64,000 bases of DNA from Bombella apis (GCF_018221685.1 NZ_JAGJTM010000002.1:2501-66500), one strand, 5' to 3'; numbered from the stretch's first letter, positions 29,535-38,396 are shown. Notes: a model not told the origin generated them from the sequence alone. Translations and numbers: made by a program.

Positions 29535-30557
29535 ATGTCAGAACAGACGACGCCTGTAACCTCCAACTCTGCCGTCCCCGGAGCAGATTCGGCCACTGGC
29601 AAGCCGCCACTGAAGATTCTGCTGGCTGGACCACGCGGTTTCTGTGCCGGGGTGGATCGTGCCATTCGGGTGGTCGAGGAGGCTCTGCGCCGTTATGGGG
29701 CACCCGTCTATGTCCGCCATGAGATCGTGCATAATCGCACTGTCGTGGAAGGGCTGGAAGCCAAAGGTGCCATCTTTGTCGAGGAGCTGGATGAGGTGCC
29801 AGAGGATGGTCACGTCGTGTTTTCAGCCCACGGCGTGCCCAAATCCGTTCCGGCAGAGGCGCAGCGCCGCAATCTGCTGTACTTGGATGCGACATGCCCG
29901 CTTGTCTCCAAAGTGCATCGTGAGGCTGAGCGTCATTTCGCCGGGGGTGGCCCGGAGCAGCGCCATATCCTGATGATCGGTCATGCCGGGCATCCTGAGG
30001 TGGTCGGCACCATGGGGCAGCTGCCGCCAGGGGCTGTTACGCTGATCAATGATGCGAAAGAAGCGGCCGAGGTCCAGCCGAAGGACGTGGACCGTCTGGC
30101 CTTCATCACGCAGACGACCCTGTCCGTCGATGACACGGCAGAAATCGTGGACATCCTGCGGTCCCGTTTTCCCAACATCGTGGGGCCCCGCCGGGAGGAC
30201 ATCTGCTACGCCACGACAAACCGTCAGATGGCCGTGAAGGAACTGGCTGCGGAGTGTGATCTGGTCATCGTCATCGGCTCACCGAATTCTTCCAACTCAC
30301 AGCGTCTGCGGGAGGTGGCCGAGCGGTCTCTGGCCAAGCGGGCCCTGCTGGTGCCAAAGGTTTCCGACATGGACTGGAATGAGCTGGAGGGTGTCAGGAC
30401 GCTGGGCATGAGTGCCGGTGCGTCCGCTCCGGAGAGCCTTGTGCAGGAAATGATAGAGCAGCTTTCTGCCCGTTATGACGTGACAATCGAGGAGCGTATC
30501 GTGAAGGAGGAAAACATCAATTTCCGCCTTCCCCATCCGCTTTCGGATGCGGTCTGA
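29535..30557 (+). CDS. ispH: 4-hydroxy-3-methylbut-2-enyl diphosphate reductase IspH
   Basis: Last step of the MEP isoprenoid pathway, making IPP and DMAPP with a 4Fe-4S enzyme. The three cluster cysteines are visible in [24 protein letters not shown] and [12 protein letters not shown]. Other family blocks are [32 protein letters not shown] and [11 protein letters not shown]. 340 aa, with a 20-residue Ser/Thr/Pro-rich N-terminus before the core. GGGGAAG is upstream of the ATG. It is followed by thrB after 6 nt, an order common in alphaproteobacteria. Confidence 0.97.
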   Translation: MSEQTTPVTSNSAVPGADSATGKPPLKILLAGPRGFCAGVDRAIRVVEEALRRYGAPVYVRHEIVHNRTVVEGLEAKGAIFVEELDEVPEDGHVVFSAHGVPKSVPAEAQRRNLLYLDATCPLVSKVHREAERHFAGGGPEQRHILMIGHAGHPEVVGTMGQLPPGAVTLINDAKEAAEVQPKDVDRLAFITQTTLSVDDTAEIVDILRSRFPNIVGPRREDICYATTNRQMAVKELAAECDLVIVIGSPNSSNSQRLREVAERSLAKRALLVPKVSDMDWNELEGVRTLGMSAGASAPESLVQEMIEQLSARYDVTIEERIVKEENINFRLPHPLSDAV

Positions 30558-30563
30558 TCGCTC

Positions 30564-31514
30564 ATGGCGGTTTATACGGACCTCCAGGAAGGGGATTTGC
30601 GGGGCTTCCTGTCACTTTATGACATAGGGGAGCTTCGCTCTTTCACCGGGATTGCGGAAGGAATAGAGAACAGCAATTTTCTGGTGAAAACCACTCAGGG
30701 GCGCTTCATCCTGACGCTGTTTGAAAAACGCATGAAACCGGAGGAGCTCCCGTGGTTTCTTGGGCTGATGGCGCACCTGGCGGGAGAGGGGATAGCCTGT
30801 CCGCAGCCTGTCGTGGCGAAAGACGGGGTGGCTCTGCGCCAGCTGGCAGGTCGGCCTGCCATTCTGGTCAGTTTTCTGGAGGGGCAGTCTCTGGAGGTGG
30901 TAACCCCGCAGGCCTGTGAGCAGGTCGGGCGGAGTCTGGCACGTCTGCATGAAGCCGGGCTGGGTTACAGGGCCGAGAGGGCCAATGCTCTGGCACCGGA
31001 AGGTTGGGTTGAGCTGTTCTCCCGGTGTACGGATGGTGGTGATGAGGCGGTGAAAGCCCTGATGGCGGAGGTCCGCACAGCTCTTTCAGCGCTTGTGGCA
31101 GCGTGGCCGGAGGCCGGGTCTCTGCCTCGTGGGCAGATTCATGCTGACCTGTTCATGGATAATGTCTTTTTCCAGAATGGTCATCTCTCTGGCATCATTG
31201 ATTTCTATTTCGCCTGTACGGACTTTCTTGCTTATGACCTGGCCATCTGTCTGAATGCCTGGTGTTTTGAGGACGAACGTCATTACCGGGAGGACAGGGC
31301 TGAGGCACTTTTGCGCGGGTATGAACAGGTTCGCCCGCTGAATGCTGCCGAACATCAGGCCCTGCCGATTCTGTGCCAGGGAGCGGCCATGCGGTTTCTG
31401 CTTACACGTCTGTATGATTGGGTGCATACGCCAGAGGGGGCTTTGGTAACCAAAAAAGACCCTTGGGCCTATCAGAGACGGCTGCATCATTTCCGGAAGG
31501 CAGGCCATGTCTGA
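30564..31514 (+). CDS. thrB: homoserine kinase, ThrB choline-kinase-like type
   Basis: Phosphorylates homoserine for threonine synthesis, and thus competes with metX for the same substrate. It belongs to the APH/choline-kinase fold form of ThrB, not the GHMP form. GIAEGIENSNFLVKTTQGRFILTLFEKR contains the ATP-binding region, GQIHADLFMDNVFF the catalytic HxDxxxxN loop and GIIDFYFACTDFLAYDLAI the metal Asp. Length is 316 aa. Its last 8 nt overlap rnhA. Confidence 0.95.
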   Translation: MAVYTDLQEGDLRGFLSLYDIGELRSFTGIAEGIENSNFLVKTTQGRFILTLFEKRMKPEELPWFLGLMAHLAGEGIACPQPVVAKDGVALRQLAGRPAILVSFLEGQSLEVVTPQACEQVGRSLARLHEAGLGYRAERANALAPEGWVELFSRCTDGGDEAVKALMAEVRTALSALVAAWPEAGSLPRGQIHADLFMDNVFFQNGHLSGIIDFYFACTDFLAYDLAICLNAWCFEDERHYREDRAEALLRGYEQVRPLNAAEHQALPILCQGAAMRFLLTRLYDWVHTPEGALVTKKDPWAYQRRLHHFRKAGHV

Positions 31515-31998
31515 CAGGGCGGAGAAAGGGGACGCAGCTCCCAGCACGCAGGTGGATATCTGGACGGATGGAGGCTGCAAGCCCAATCCTGGGCCAGGTG
31601 GCTGGGGTATCCTGTTCCGTTGTCAGGGTCATGAGCGCACCATGAAAGGCGGGGCGGCGGAAACGACCAACAACCGCATGGAGCTTACGGCGGCTGCCGT
31701 TGCTCTGGAAACGCTGACACGCCCCTGTGTGGTCAATCTTTACACGGACAGTGAGTATCTGCGGAATGGCATCACCCGGTGGCATACGGGCTGGGTACGG
31801 CGCAACTGGCGCAATGCATCGGGAGACCCTGTGGCCAACATGGATTTGTGGCGGCGTATCCTGGAGGCAGCCAAGCGGCATCAGGTGGACTGGCACTGGG
31901 TAAAAGGTCATTCCGGGCATGCAGAAAATGATCTGGTCGATCAGCTGGCGACTGAAGGGCGGGAAGAGCTGGAAGCCGGTTCTGCTGCCGGGGATTGA
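31507..31998 (+). CDS. rnhA: ribonuclease HI
   Basis: Degrades the RNA strand of RNA-DNA hybrids. All four catalytic acids are present: Asp in IWTDGGCKPNPGPGGWG, Glu in NNRMELTAA, Asp in LYTDSEYL and Asp in ENDLVDQLA. HWVKGHSGHAEND supplies the flexible-loop His. Length is 163 aa, with a 16-residue polar N-terminus. It overlaps thrB by 8 nt, so it is the third gene of ispH-thrB-rnhA. Confidence 0.97.
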   Translation: MSDRAEKGDAAPSTQVDIWTDGGCKPNPGPGGWGILFRCQGHERTMKGGAAETTNNRMELTAAAVALETLTRPCVVNLYTDSEYLRNGITRWHTGWVRRNWRNASGDPVANMDLWRRILEAAKRHQVDWHWVKGHSGHAENDLVDQLATEGREELEAGSAAGD

Positions 31999-32080
31999 CG
32001 GTATTTGGAAGATTCTTGCCGAGAAATCTTTTCTGGGGCTTTACCTGTCGGGGGAGATTGGCTAGACAGGCTCCAGCTGA

Positions 32081-32156
32081 TCCCGAATAGCTCAGTTGGT
32101 AGAGCAAGCGACTGTTAATCGCTGGGTCGTAGGTTCGAGTCCTACTTCGGGAGCCA
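32081..32156 (+). tRNA. tRNA-Asn (GTT), copy 1
   Basis: TCCCGAATAGCTCAGTTGGT at the 5' side, anticodon loop CTGTTAA on stem GCGA/TCGC, T-arm GTAGG TTCGAGT CCTAC and acceptor TTCGGGA with encoded GCCA. First of three identical genes at a 214-nt period. Its upstream flank differs slightly from that of the other two copies. Confidence 0.97.
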
Positions 32157-32294
32157 GCCTTTCATTCAGGTCCGGGCCATATGGCTGCGGGCCTTTTCTG
32201 TATCCGGAGCGGATACGGGTGAAATTATTTTCTAATTTGCTGAAAAAAGGGGCTTTACCTGCCGGAGGAGATTGGCTAGATAGGCTCCAGCTGA

Positions 32295-32370
32295 TCCCGA
32301 ATAGCTCAGTTGGTAGAGCAAGCGACTGTTAATCGCTGGGTCGTAGGTTCGAGTCCTACTTCGGGAGCCA
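32295..32370 (+). tRNA. tRNA-Asn (GTT), copy 2
   Basis: Identical to copy 1. The 138 nt before it hold a terminator-like hairpin (GTCCGGGCC...GCGGGCC and T-run) and a promoter-like TTTACC-17 nt-TAGATA, so it can be transcribed on its own. Confidence 0.97.
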
Positions 32371-32508
32371 GCCTTTCATTCAGGTCCGGGCCATATGGCT
32401 GCGGGCCTTTTCTGTATCCGGAGCGGATACGGGTGAAATTATTTTCTAATTTGCTGAAAAAAGGGGCTTTACCTGCCGGAGGAGATTGGCTAGATAGGCT
32501 CCAGCTGA

Positions 32509-32584
32509 TCCCGAATAGCTCAGTTGGTAGAGCAAGCGACTGTTAATCGCTGGGTCGTAGGTTCGAGTCCTACTTCGGGAGCCA
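32509..32584 (+). tRNA. tRNA-Asn (GTT), copy 3
   Basis: Identical to copies 1 and 2. Its upstream 138 nt match those before copy 2, which indicates a recent tandem duplication. It is followed by the GTCCGGGCC...GCGGGCC hairpin with five T. Confidence 0.97.
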
Positions 32585-32707
32585 GCCTTTCATTCAGGTC
32601 CGGGCCGTATGGCTGCGGGCCTTTTTCATGCTTCCCATAAAATAAAACAGCATGTTGTGGTTCTGCCAGTTTCTGTCTTATCGTATGATAAGGGTGTGGA
32701 ATAATGC

Positions 32708-33247
32708 ATGATTGAAGGGCACGAACAGAGCATGACAGGCACCGTACAGACGCAGGGTTCGCAGAGCATCAATTATGCGACGGTGACGTGGGACCAGCTG
32801 CATCGGGATGCCCGCCTTCTGGCCACGGAGCTGATGCGCAAATATCGTCCGTTTCGTGGCATTGTGGCCATCACGAGGGGAGGGCTGATTCCAGCGGCCA
32901 TTCTGGGGCGGGAGCTGGGATGCCGTCTGATCGAGAGCGTGTCTGTCGTCAGTTATGCAGGTGAGGAAGGAACCCAGCAGGAACCAAAGCTGCTGAAAGC
33001 CCCGGAAGCCGCAGGTGATGGGGAAGGGTTTCTGATCGTGGATGATCTTGTGGATTCGGGGGTGACGGCCCGTTATGTGCGGGAGATGCTACCTAAAGCT
33101 GTTTTTGCCTGTTTGTATGCCAAGCCGGATGGGCGGCCCTGTACCGATCATTTCGTGACAGAAGTGCCGCAGGATACGTGGGTTCTCTTCCCATGGGACA
33201 TGGCGCCGCAGTTTGTTGCGCCGCTGAACCGCAGTCACAAGGCGTAA
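32708..33247 (+). CDS. gpt: xanthine-guanine phosphoribosyltransferase
   Basis: Salvages xanthine and guanine with PRPP. VTWDQLHRDARLLATELM aligns with the E. coli Gpt N-terminus, VAITRGGLIPAAILGRELG is the pyrophosphate loop, FLIVDDLVDSGVTARYV the PRPP-binding motif, and WVLFPWDM the base-binding end. Length is 179 aa from 32708. ATG at 32732 (MTGTVQTQG) is an equally weak alternative, since neither has a good ribosome site. An AT-rich hairpin TGAAAAAA-CAC-TTTTTTCA follows the stop. Confidence 0.92.
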   Translation: MIEGHEQSMTGTVQTQGSQSINYATVTWDQLHRDARLLATELMRKYRPFRGIVAITRGGLIPAAILGRELGCRLIESVSVVSYAGEEGTQQEPKLLKAPEAAGDGEGFLIVDDLVDSGVTARYVREMLPKAVFACLYAKPDGRPCTDHFVTEVPQDTWVLFPWDMAPQFVAPLNRSHKA

Positions 33248-33327
33248 TTTTTTGAAAAAACACTTTTTTCATACAAGAAAGTCCCTTGCCTGTACGGTGA
33301 AGTCCCTTTAAGAAGGCATCACGTCGT

Positions 33328-33404
33328 CGGGGCGTGGCGCAGCCTGGTAGCGCGCCTGTTTTGGGTACAGGAGGCCCCCGGTTCGAGTCCGGGCGCCCCG
33401 ACCA
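33328..33404 (+). tRNA. tRNA-Pro (TGG)
   Basis: CGGGGCG acceptor arm, anticodon loop TTTGGGT on stem CCTGT/ACAGG, T-arm CCCGG TTCGAGT CCGGG and encoded ACCA. 77 nt, 20 nt before tRNA-Arg. Confidence 0.97.
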
Positions 33405-33424
33405 CGTCATGCAGCAAGGCAGGA

Positions 33425-33501
33425 GCGCCCTTAGCTCAGCTGGATAGAGCAACAGCCTTCTAAGCTGTGGGTCGCTGGTTCGAATCCAGCAGGGCGCACC
33501 A
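33425..33501 (+). tRNA. tRNA-Arg (TCT)
   Basis: GCGCCCT acceptor arm, anticodon loop CTTCTAA on stem CAGC/GCTG, T-arm GCTGG TTCGAAT CCAGC and encoded ACCA. It decodes the rare AGA/AGG codons. Confidence 0.97.
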
Positions 33502-33891
33502 TTATGCCGCCTTGTAGTGTCGCTCCGTTGCAGAGTAGTCTCCCTATAAAATATCCGTTGGGCTCATGTAGTTCTGGCCTGTCGCCTGCATGCAGGTGCG
33601 GGTGGTGGATGTGCGTTACATAGTAAAATCTGTCCATAATGTGCTTCTGGCTGCCCTGAAGAGGAAGCGGGACGTGATGGTGCGTAAGCATATTGTTATC
33701 TGGATAAGAGATGGAGGTGCGAAGGAAGGTTGAAGCAGGGACGTGGTGGTCTATTATCATTATGTTTTTTTTATTTAGTACATTATTCTTTACTGTTTTT
33801 TGTTAACAAATTTCTTTCATGAAAGGGGATGTTTACATTTTTTCTGCCCTGTTATAACTTGCTTCATAACCTGATGTAATGAGGTGTTACC
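33502..33891. other. AT-rich intergenic region before the trefoil-like pair
   Basis: 390 nt without a convincing gene. GC falls towards the right, with runs of T and A at 33750-33840. A promoter for the next gene is probable at 33850-33858, where TGTTATAAC fits an extended -10 (TGnTATAAT type), preceded by TTTACA at 33832 with a spacing of only 15. Confidence 0.5.
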
Positions 33892-34521
33892 ATGAGTGAG
33901 AATCGTTTGCAGCGTCTTTGGGTCATGGACTGGTTCGGTCATGTGATCGATCAGCCTTCAGAGGGTGGTCCACTGATCCGCGATTATCTTTCTCCGGGGG
34001 CTTATCCGGACACGTTTGTATTGTCTTCCTGGCCGCTGAAAACGCCGGCCCGTGTCATGTTCCGCCATACGTCGAGCGTTGCCCAGAACCTGCCGGATGC
34101 CCAGTTCGTGGCTGCAGGTGAGAATCTGGTCGCTCTTGAAGACCAGGATTCCGGCACGTTCTTCTCGATCAATCCGCGCAATAACGATACACACTGGAAT
34201 TCTCCGGCTGTTTATGACTGGGAGCGCTTCATCCTTCTGACCAAGGAGATGCTGGATGGCTTTGCCGTCCTCCAGGATCGTTCTTATGGTGAGGTGCAGA
34301 TGAGCGGGCATCCGGTTCCTGCTCTGGTATGGCCTTCCGTTGCTGAGAATATCGGCAATTTCGCCTGGCTGGGTGGGTTTGCCTTCTCCATCACGCGCAA
34401 TCTGGAGAATCTGGCCAAGATTGGTGCGACTGCGCCGGGTAAATCTGTGGATGTGACCCTGGTCAGCCCGCATGGTGATATTGCCAAGCTGTCCATTGTT
34501 CGTTCAGAGAAAGAACTGTAA
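33892..34521 (+). CDS. unknown protein with a fascin/beta-trefoil-like motif (copy 1)
   Basis: 209 aa, start ATG 33892 with GAGGTG upstream. No signal peptide. The N-terminus RLWVMDWFGHVIDQP is shared with the next gene. Residues about 83-118 read NLVALEDQDSGTFFSINPRNN and then DWERFILL, a pattern seen in fascin-like and other beta-trefoil repeats (hydrophobic-Ala-Leu, Gly-x-aromatic-x-Ser, then Trp-Glu-x-Phe). The trefoil assignment is inference from this motif only. The C-terminal 100 residues are beta-rich. It has its own terminator at 34531. A lectin-like, sugar-binding role would fit the GT32 gene nearby but is not shown. Confidence 0.72.
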   Translation: MSENRLQRLWVMDWFGHVIDQPSEGGPLIRDYLSPGAYPDTFVLSSWPLKTPARVMFRHTSSVAQNLPDAQFVAAGENLVALEDQDSGTFFSINPRNNDTHWNSPAVYDWERFILLTKEMLDGFAVLQDRSYGEVQMSGHPVPALVWPSVAENIGNFAWLGGFAFSITRNLENLAKIGATAPGKSVDVTLVSPHGDIAKLSIVRSEKEL

Positions 34522-34530
34522 GAAATTTCG

Positions 34531-34562
34531 TCCCATCCCTCCTGCGAGGGATGGGATTTTTT
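34531..34562 (+). terminator. intrinsic terminator
   Basis: TCCCATCCCTC (34531-34541) pairs perfectly with GAGGGATGGGA (34546-34556), followed by six T. It separates the two paralogous genes. Confidence 0.93.
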
Positions 34563-34651
34563 ACGTTAGACAGAACTGTCATTTGCGAGCCAGAGAGTTT
34601 CAGGCGAAGAAATTTCAAGTGGATTTGATGCTGTTTTTGGGGAAATGAGTG

Positions 34652-35299
34652 ATGTCCGGGGACGTTTTGCCTTACTCATTTGATAAAGTCTGGTTCATGG
34701 ACTGTTTCGGGCACGTTTTGTGCTATGCGCCGTATCGTAAGGTGCTGGCGCGGGTTCCGTTACAGGGTTCTTTTCTGAGTGGGTTCGTGGCAGGTCCCTG
34801 TCCTTTTCCTAATAATTTCATACCGCAGTGGCGTAATATTTTTAACAGCCTGGTTGAGTTGCCTCCGTTCAGGATATGCCCACAGGATGGGGGGCTGGTA
34901 GCCTTACATAATGAAAAGACAGGTCATTACCTCAGCATAAATCCGTCGAACAACAAGACCGCTTTTTCTCCGGTTATCGCCGACTGGGAGCTGTTCTGCC
35001 CTCTTCGGTATGATGTTTATGTGGGGCTGCTCGTTGTTACGGACCCCGGCATGGCCGAGATTTTCTGTGAAAATGACGAACGGGAGGTTTCGGGGCTTTA
35101 TTTTCTGGGGCCGGGTGACAATAAGCCGTTTGTTGCCAGTTTTGATAGAAAACGCATTGGTTTTCTGGAGAACCTTTCTACATTTGCGAGAATAGGTCGC
35201 CTGAAAAAGGGAGAGACTGCAAAGTTTCTTTTCAGGGGATTTATATCCGGGAAAGAGTACATCATGCGCATCACGCGCCTTAAAGAGATAGCGTTCTGA
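34652..35299 (+). CDS. unknown protein with a fascin/beta-trefoil-like motif (copy 2)
   Basis: 215 aa from ATG 34652, with GGGGA about 10 nt upstream. A GTG lies directly before it. It is a diverged paralogue of the gene at 33892: VWFMDCFGHVLCY against LWVMDWFGHVIDQ, GLVALHNEKTGHYLSINPSNN against NLVALEDQDSGTFFSINPRNN, then DWELFCPL. The rest has little visible identity. No signal peptide. AT content is higher than in copy 1. It lies 9 nt before the GT32-like gene, so the two are co-transcribed. Confidence 0.72.
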   Translation: MSGDVLPYSFDKVWFMDCFGHVLCYAPYRKVLARVPLQGSFLSGFVAGPCPFPNNFIPQWRNIFNSLVELPPFRICPQDGGLVALHNEKTGHYLSINPSNNKTAFSPVIADWELFCPLRYDVYVGLLVVTDPGMAEIFCENDEREVSGLYFLGPGDNKPFVASFDRKRIGFLENLSTFARIGRLKKGETAKFLFRGFISGKEYIMRITRLKEIAF

Positions 35300-35307
35300 G
35301 GGGCATC

Positions 35308-36357
35308 ATGTTTGTTTCCCGCTACAATACTTATCTGGCCGTTATCGATCGTGAGATCGTACAGAAATTTTTATGCACCTATTACGAGGATGATGCCCCA
35401 CCGGCTGCAACAGAAGACGATATTGAGGCTGCGGGGTTTGAGGTTCATCGGCAGGTTGTTACGCGCGTTGGATTTTACAGGAAGGGGCAGGGCTACCTTT
35501 CTGCCAGACCGGATCTGTCCAACGGGTACAGCAATGTCATGCAGGATCGTGAGACGTTTCGCCTGATTGATCCTTCAATCCTGCCACCTCCTGTGCCGGA
35601 AATGCCAGAAGAAGCCCACATTGCTCACAAAATCCACCAGATCGGCATTTTCCCCAAAGAACCGGGCGTCTATCCGGAAGCATTCATAGAGAACAGAAAT
35701 AACATTGTCGCCCTGAATCAGAATTATACATTCTATTTCTGGTCGGAAGGTGGCTATTATGACATCGAGGAATTCATACAGAAGCACTATGGTGAGGAAA
35801 TACTGAAATATTACAGGGCGATAAGTCCTGATTATCTGGCTGCCAGAGCTGACTTTTTCCGCTACCTGTGCCTGTACGCCATCGGTGGCGTGTATCTCGA
35901 TCTAAAAACCGCCATGTCATATCCTTTGGACTTGGTCGTGAGGCCGGAAGACCGGTTTCTGCTGTCATTCTGGTGCCATGGTGCCCGTCCGCATACGGAA
36001 ATCGAGCACATCCCGTATGGCGAGTACGAACAGTATTACATCATCTGTGCCGCGGGTCATCCGCTGATGCGCCGTATCATACAGCAGGTCCTGTGCAGTA
36101 TTGCCCTCTACAAACGTCCCATTCATGGGACAGGGGCTTATGGCATCCTGCGGGTTACAGGGCCTCTGCTTTATTCAATGATCGTGCATGAATACCGTGA
36201 CCGGTATGAAGATATTGTGAGGCAGATTCACAGTTTCTCCAACGGGATCGAATATACCATCTTTGATGATAACATGGCCCATCATGAACATGTGGGGAAG
36301 GATACGCATTACAGCCGGAGGGAGTCGAACATCATCAACTCCGAGATGCTGATCTGA
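35308..36357 (+). CDS. glycosyltransferase, GT32 type (DXD sugar-binding region)
   Basis: 349 aa. The core resembles OCH1-like GT32 enzymes: AHKIHQIGIFPKEP, NYTFYFWSEGGYYDIEEFI, then SPDYLAARADFFRYLCLYAIGGVYLDLKTAMSYPLD. The LDLK stands where the D-x-D lies; many bacterial members have D-I/L-K here. HGTGAYGILRVTGP and the metal or substrate His block MAHHEHVGKDTHYSRRE follow. Residues 1-105 are a less conserved extension. GAGGGG precedes the ATG. It is co-transcribed with the trefoil-like gene. Confidence 0.83.
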   Translation: MFVSRYNTYLAVIDREIVQKFLCTYYEDDAPPAATEDDIEAAGFEVHRQVVTRVGFYRKGQGYLSARPDLSNGYSNVMQDRETFRLIDPSILPPPVPEMPEEAHIAHKIHQIGIFPKEPGVYPEAFIENRNNIVALNQNYTFYFWSEGGYYDIEEFIQKHYGEEILKYYRAISPDYLAARADFFRYLCLYAIGGVYLDLKTAMSYPLDLVVRPEDRFLLSFWCHGARPHTEIEHIPYGEYEQYYIICAAGHPLMRRIIQQVLCSIALYKRPIHGTGAYGILRVTGPLLYSMIVHEYRDRYEDIVRQIHSFSNGIEYTIFDDNMAHHEHVGKDTHYSRRESNIINSEMLI

Positions 36358-36386
36358 TCCCTGTGTGACGATGTGATGTAGAGGAG

Positions 36387-37817
36387 ATGGTGCCCGTGAC
36401 GATGATTCAACCTGTGCGCCGTATTTCCAGAGGCCTGCGGATGCTGCTGGCCGGGATTGGCCTTTCTCTTTCATTTTGCGGTGGCGTGACGGGCGCCAGA
36501 GCCGATGATTACTCCCTGTCATCTCAGGACAGCATTTTCTTGAGTGATCTGGAGCATCGAACCTTCAACTGGTTCTGGGAGACGGCCAATCCCAGGAATG
36601 GTCTGGTGCCGGACCGTGCTCCCCTGCCACATGGGGCTGCCAGTATTGCCAGTGTAGGATTTGGTCTGACAGCTTATGGTATCGGGGTGGAGCGGGGTTA
36701 TATCACACGGCAGCAGGCCGTGGAGCGGACCCTCCTGACCTTGCGGTTTCTGGCGGCGTTGCCACAGGGTGATGAGGCCAGCGGTACGGCAGGAACCCAC
36801 GGCTTCTTCTATCATTTTCTGGACCCGGAGACGGGGCTGCGGGTGGCAGACTGGTCGGAGCTATCCAGCATAGATACGGCACTGCTGATGGGCGGTGTTC
36901 TGTTTGCACAGTCCTATTATGACAGGTCCGACAGGCAGGAAGCTGAAATCCGGACACTGGCCGAGACATTATACGGTCGGGTGGACTGGCAGTGGATGAC
37001 CGGTGGCAAAAGCCCTTGGCTGAGCATGGGGTGGATGCCGCCGGGTCATTTCCTGTCTTCACAGTGGACAGGATATAATGAAGGGCTGATGCTGTACCTG
37101 CTGGCTCTTGGGTCTCCGACACATGCCCTGCCTGCTGAAACATGGGATCGCTGGACGGAAACTCACAAGGGGCAGCAGGGGAGTTTTTATGGGCGTGACC
37201 TGCTCAATTTTGCTCCCCTGTTTGGGCATCAGTATAGTGAATGTTGGGTAGATTTCCGCGATATTCTGGATAAGGCAAGTCGGCAGCGTGGTTATAACTA
37301 CTTCCAGAACAGCCAGAGAGCGGTCTACGCACAGCGGGAGTATGCCCGCCAGAATCCGGGACATTGGAAGGATTATGGTTCAGACATCTGGGGGTTGACG
37401 GCTTCGGATGGACCGGGGGATGCCTACAGGGATGTTGATGGTCAGCGGCGTCATTTTCTGGCGTACAGCGCCCGTGGGGCCGGACGGGATTATGTGTTGG
37501 ATGACGGCACGATTGCGCCTACGGCAGCAGGTGGGTCTGTAGCTTTTGCGCCAGAAATTGCCTTGCCGGCACTTCAGGCCATGAAGGCCCGATACGGTAG
37601 TCGGGTTTATAACCAGTACGGTTTTCTTGATGCATTCAATCCCAGTTTTTCTGATGGGAAGGACGGTTTCTGGGTTGATGGCCAGCAGCTCGGGATTGAC
37701 CAGGGGCCCATCCTGCTGATGACCGAAAACCTTCGTAGCGGGCTGGTCTGGAATGTCATGAAGAAGAACCCGTTCCTGCAAAGGGGGCTTCAGCAGGCAG
37801 GATTTGAAAAACGTTAG
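36387..37817 (+). CDS. secreted glycoamylase-family protein
   Basis: 476 aa with a signal peptide (RRISRGLRMLLAGIGLSLSFCGGVTGARA; the start may be ATG 36387, GTG 36396 or ATG 36402, the first being directly behind GAGGAG). The mature part fits the glycoamylase-like (DUF2329) family related to GH144 and to the hydrolase domain of cyclic beta-glucan synthases. Blocks: FLSDLEHRTFNWFWETANPRNGLVPDRAP, ASVGFGLTAYGIGVERGYI, SSIDTALLMGGVLFAQ, LSSQWTGYNEGLMLYLLALGSP, YGSDIWGLTASDGPGDAY, and LDAFNPSF...GIDQGPILLM. Probably a periplasmic glucan hydrolase. The substrate is unknown; beta-1,2-glucan is one option. Confidence 0.88.
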   Translation: MVPVTMIQPVRRISRGLRMLLAGIGLSLSFCGGVTGARADDYSLSSQDSIFLSDLEHRTFNWFWETANPRNGLVPDRAPLPHGAASIASVGFGLTAYGIGVERGYITRQQAVERTLLTLRFLAALPQGDEASGTAGTHGFFYHFLDPETGLRVADWSELSSIDTALLMGGVLFAQSYYDRSDRQEAEIRTLAETLYGRVDWQWMTGGKSPWLSMGWMPPGHFLSSQWTGYNEGLMLYLLALGSPTHALPAETWDRWTETHKGQQGSFYGRDLLNFAPLFGHQYSECWVDFRDILDKASRQRGYNYFQNSQRAVYAQREYARQNPGHWKDYGSDIWGLTASDGPGDAYRDVDGQRRHFLAYSARGAGRDYVLDDGTIAPTAAGGSVAFAPEIALPALQAMKARYGSRVYNQYGFLDAFNPSFSDGKDGFWVDGQQLGIDQGPILLMTENLRSGLVWNVMKKNPFLQRGLQQAGFEKR

Positions 37818-37826
37818 TCTGCCCTG

Positions 37827-38396
37827 TCAGACGAGTTTTATGGACTCTTCCAGCAGGGAGGAGGCTGATGGTGGCCTGATCCCTGCTGAGGCCTGCTGTA
37901 TGATGAAGGTTTCAAATCCAGCCCGTACAGCATGACGGGCTGAGGCCAGAACGCAGACATCCAGCGCTACGCCGCACAGAAAAACCCGTGTGACGCCAAG
38001 GCCGTTCAGCAGGTCTGTCAGGCCAGTGCTGCGTCCGCTATCGTCATGAAAAGCAGAGTTTGAGTCCGCATCGGTTGCTGTTCCTTTGCGGATGATATGG
38101 GTAATGCGTCGCTGGTCCAACCCCCCTACCAGAGCAGCGCCGTCTGTCCCGGCAATGCAATGGGCAGGCCATGGGCCGTTCTGCTCTTTGAAGGAACAAT
38201 GGCCCATGGGGTGCCAATCCTGGGAAGCGACGACGGCCCTGAAATTCAGATGGCTGAGGCCATTGATGGCGTGCAGAAGGTCATGCCCGCCGGGAACGGG
38301 GAGGGCGCCGCCGGGCATGAAGTCATTCTGCATGTCGATGATCAGCAGTGCATCTTGGGCGCTTATGCCATGAGGCAGCAGGATGTGGCTGTTCAT
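37827..38396 (-). CDS. pncA: nicotinamidase
   Basis: Deamidates nicotinamide to nicotinate in NAD salvage. LLIIDMQNDFMPGGALPVPGG contains the catalytic Asp, ITHIIRKGT the Lys, and RVFLCGVALDVCVLASA the nucleophile Cys. ASQDWHPMGHCSFKEQ supplies metal ligands. Length is 189 aa. Start ATG at 38396 overlaps the stop of the upstream CNNM gene by 4 nt, so it is the second gene of that unit. It converges with the glycoamylase gene across 9 nt. Confidence 0.93.
   Translation of the reverse strand: MNSHILLPHGISAQDALLIIDMQNDFMPGGALPVPGGHDLLHAINGLSHLNFRAVVASQDWHPMGHCSFKEQNGPWPAHCIAGTDGAALVGGLDQRRITHIIRKGTATDADSNSAFHDDSGRSTGLTDLLNGLGVTRVFLCGVALDVCVLASARHAVRAGFETFIIQQASAGIRPPSASSLLEESIKLV

Larger units (their letters stand above)
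32157..32584 (+). repeat. 214-bp direct tandem repeat carrying tRNA-Asn
   Basis: Two adjoining units, 32157-32370 and 32371-32584, are identical by eye. Each is made of terminator, spacer, promoter-like sequence and tRNA-Asn. A third, diverged unit edge precedes them at about 32030-32156. Open reading frames of 78 codons that span the units are artefacts. Confidence 0.93.

Noticed and set aside
32096..32546. Two identical 78-codon frames beginning MVEQATVNRW
   Set aside because: They are read through tRNA-Asn and the repeat spacers, so they are by-products of the 214-bp duplication.
33431..33760. 109-codon minus-strand frame before the trefoil-like pair
   Set aside because: Its end is the antisense of tRNA-Arg and it has no ribosome site; the rest is AT-rich intergenic DNA.
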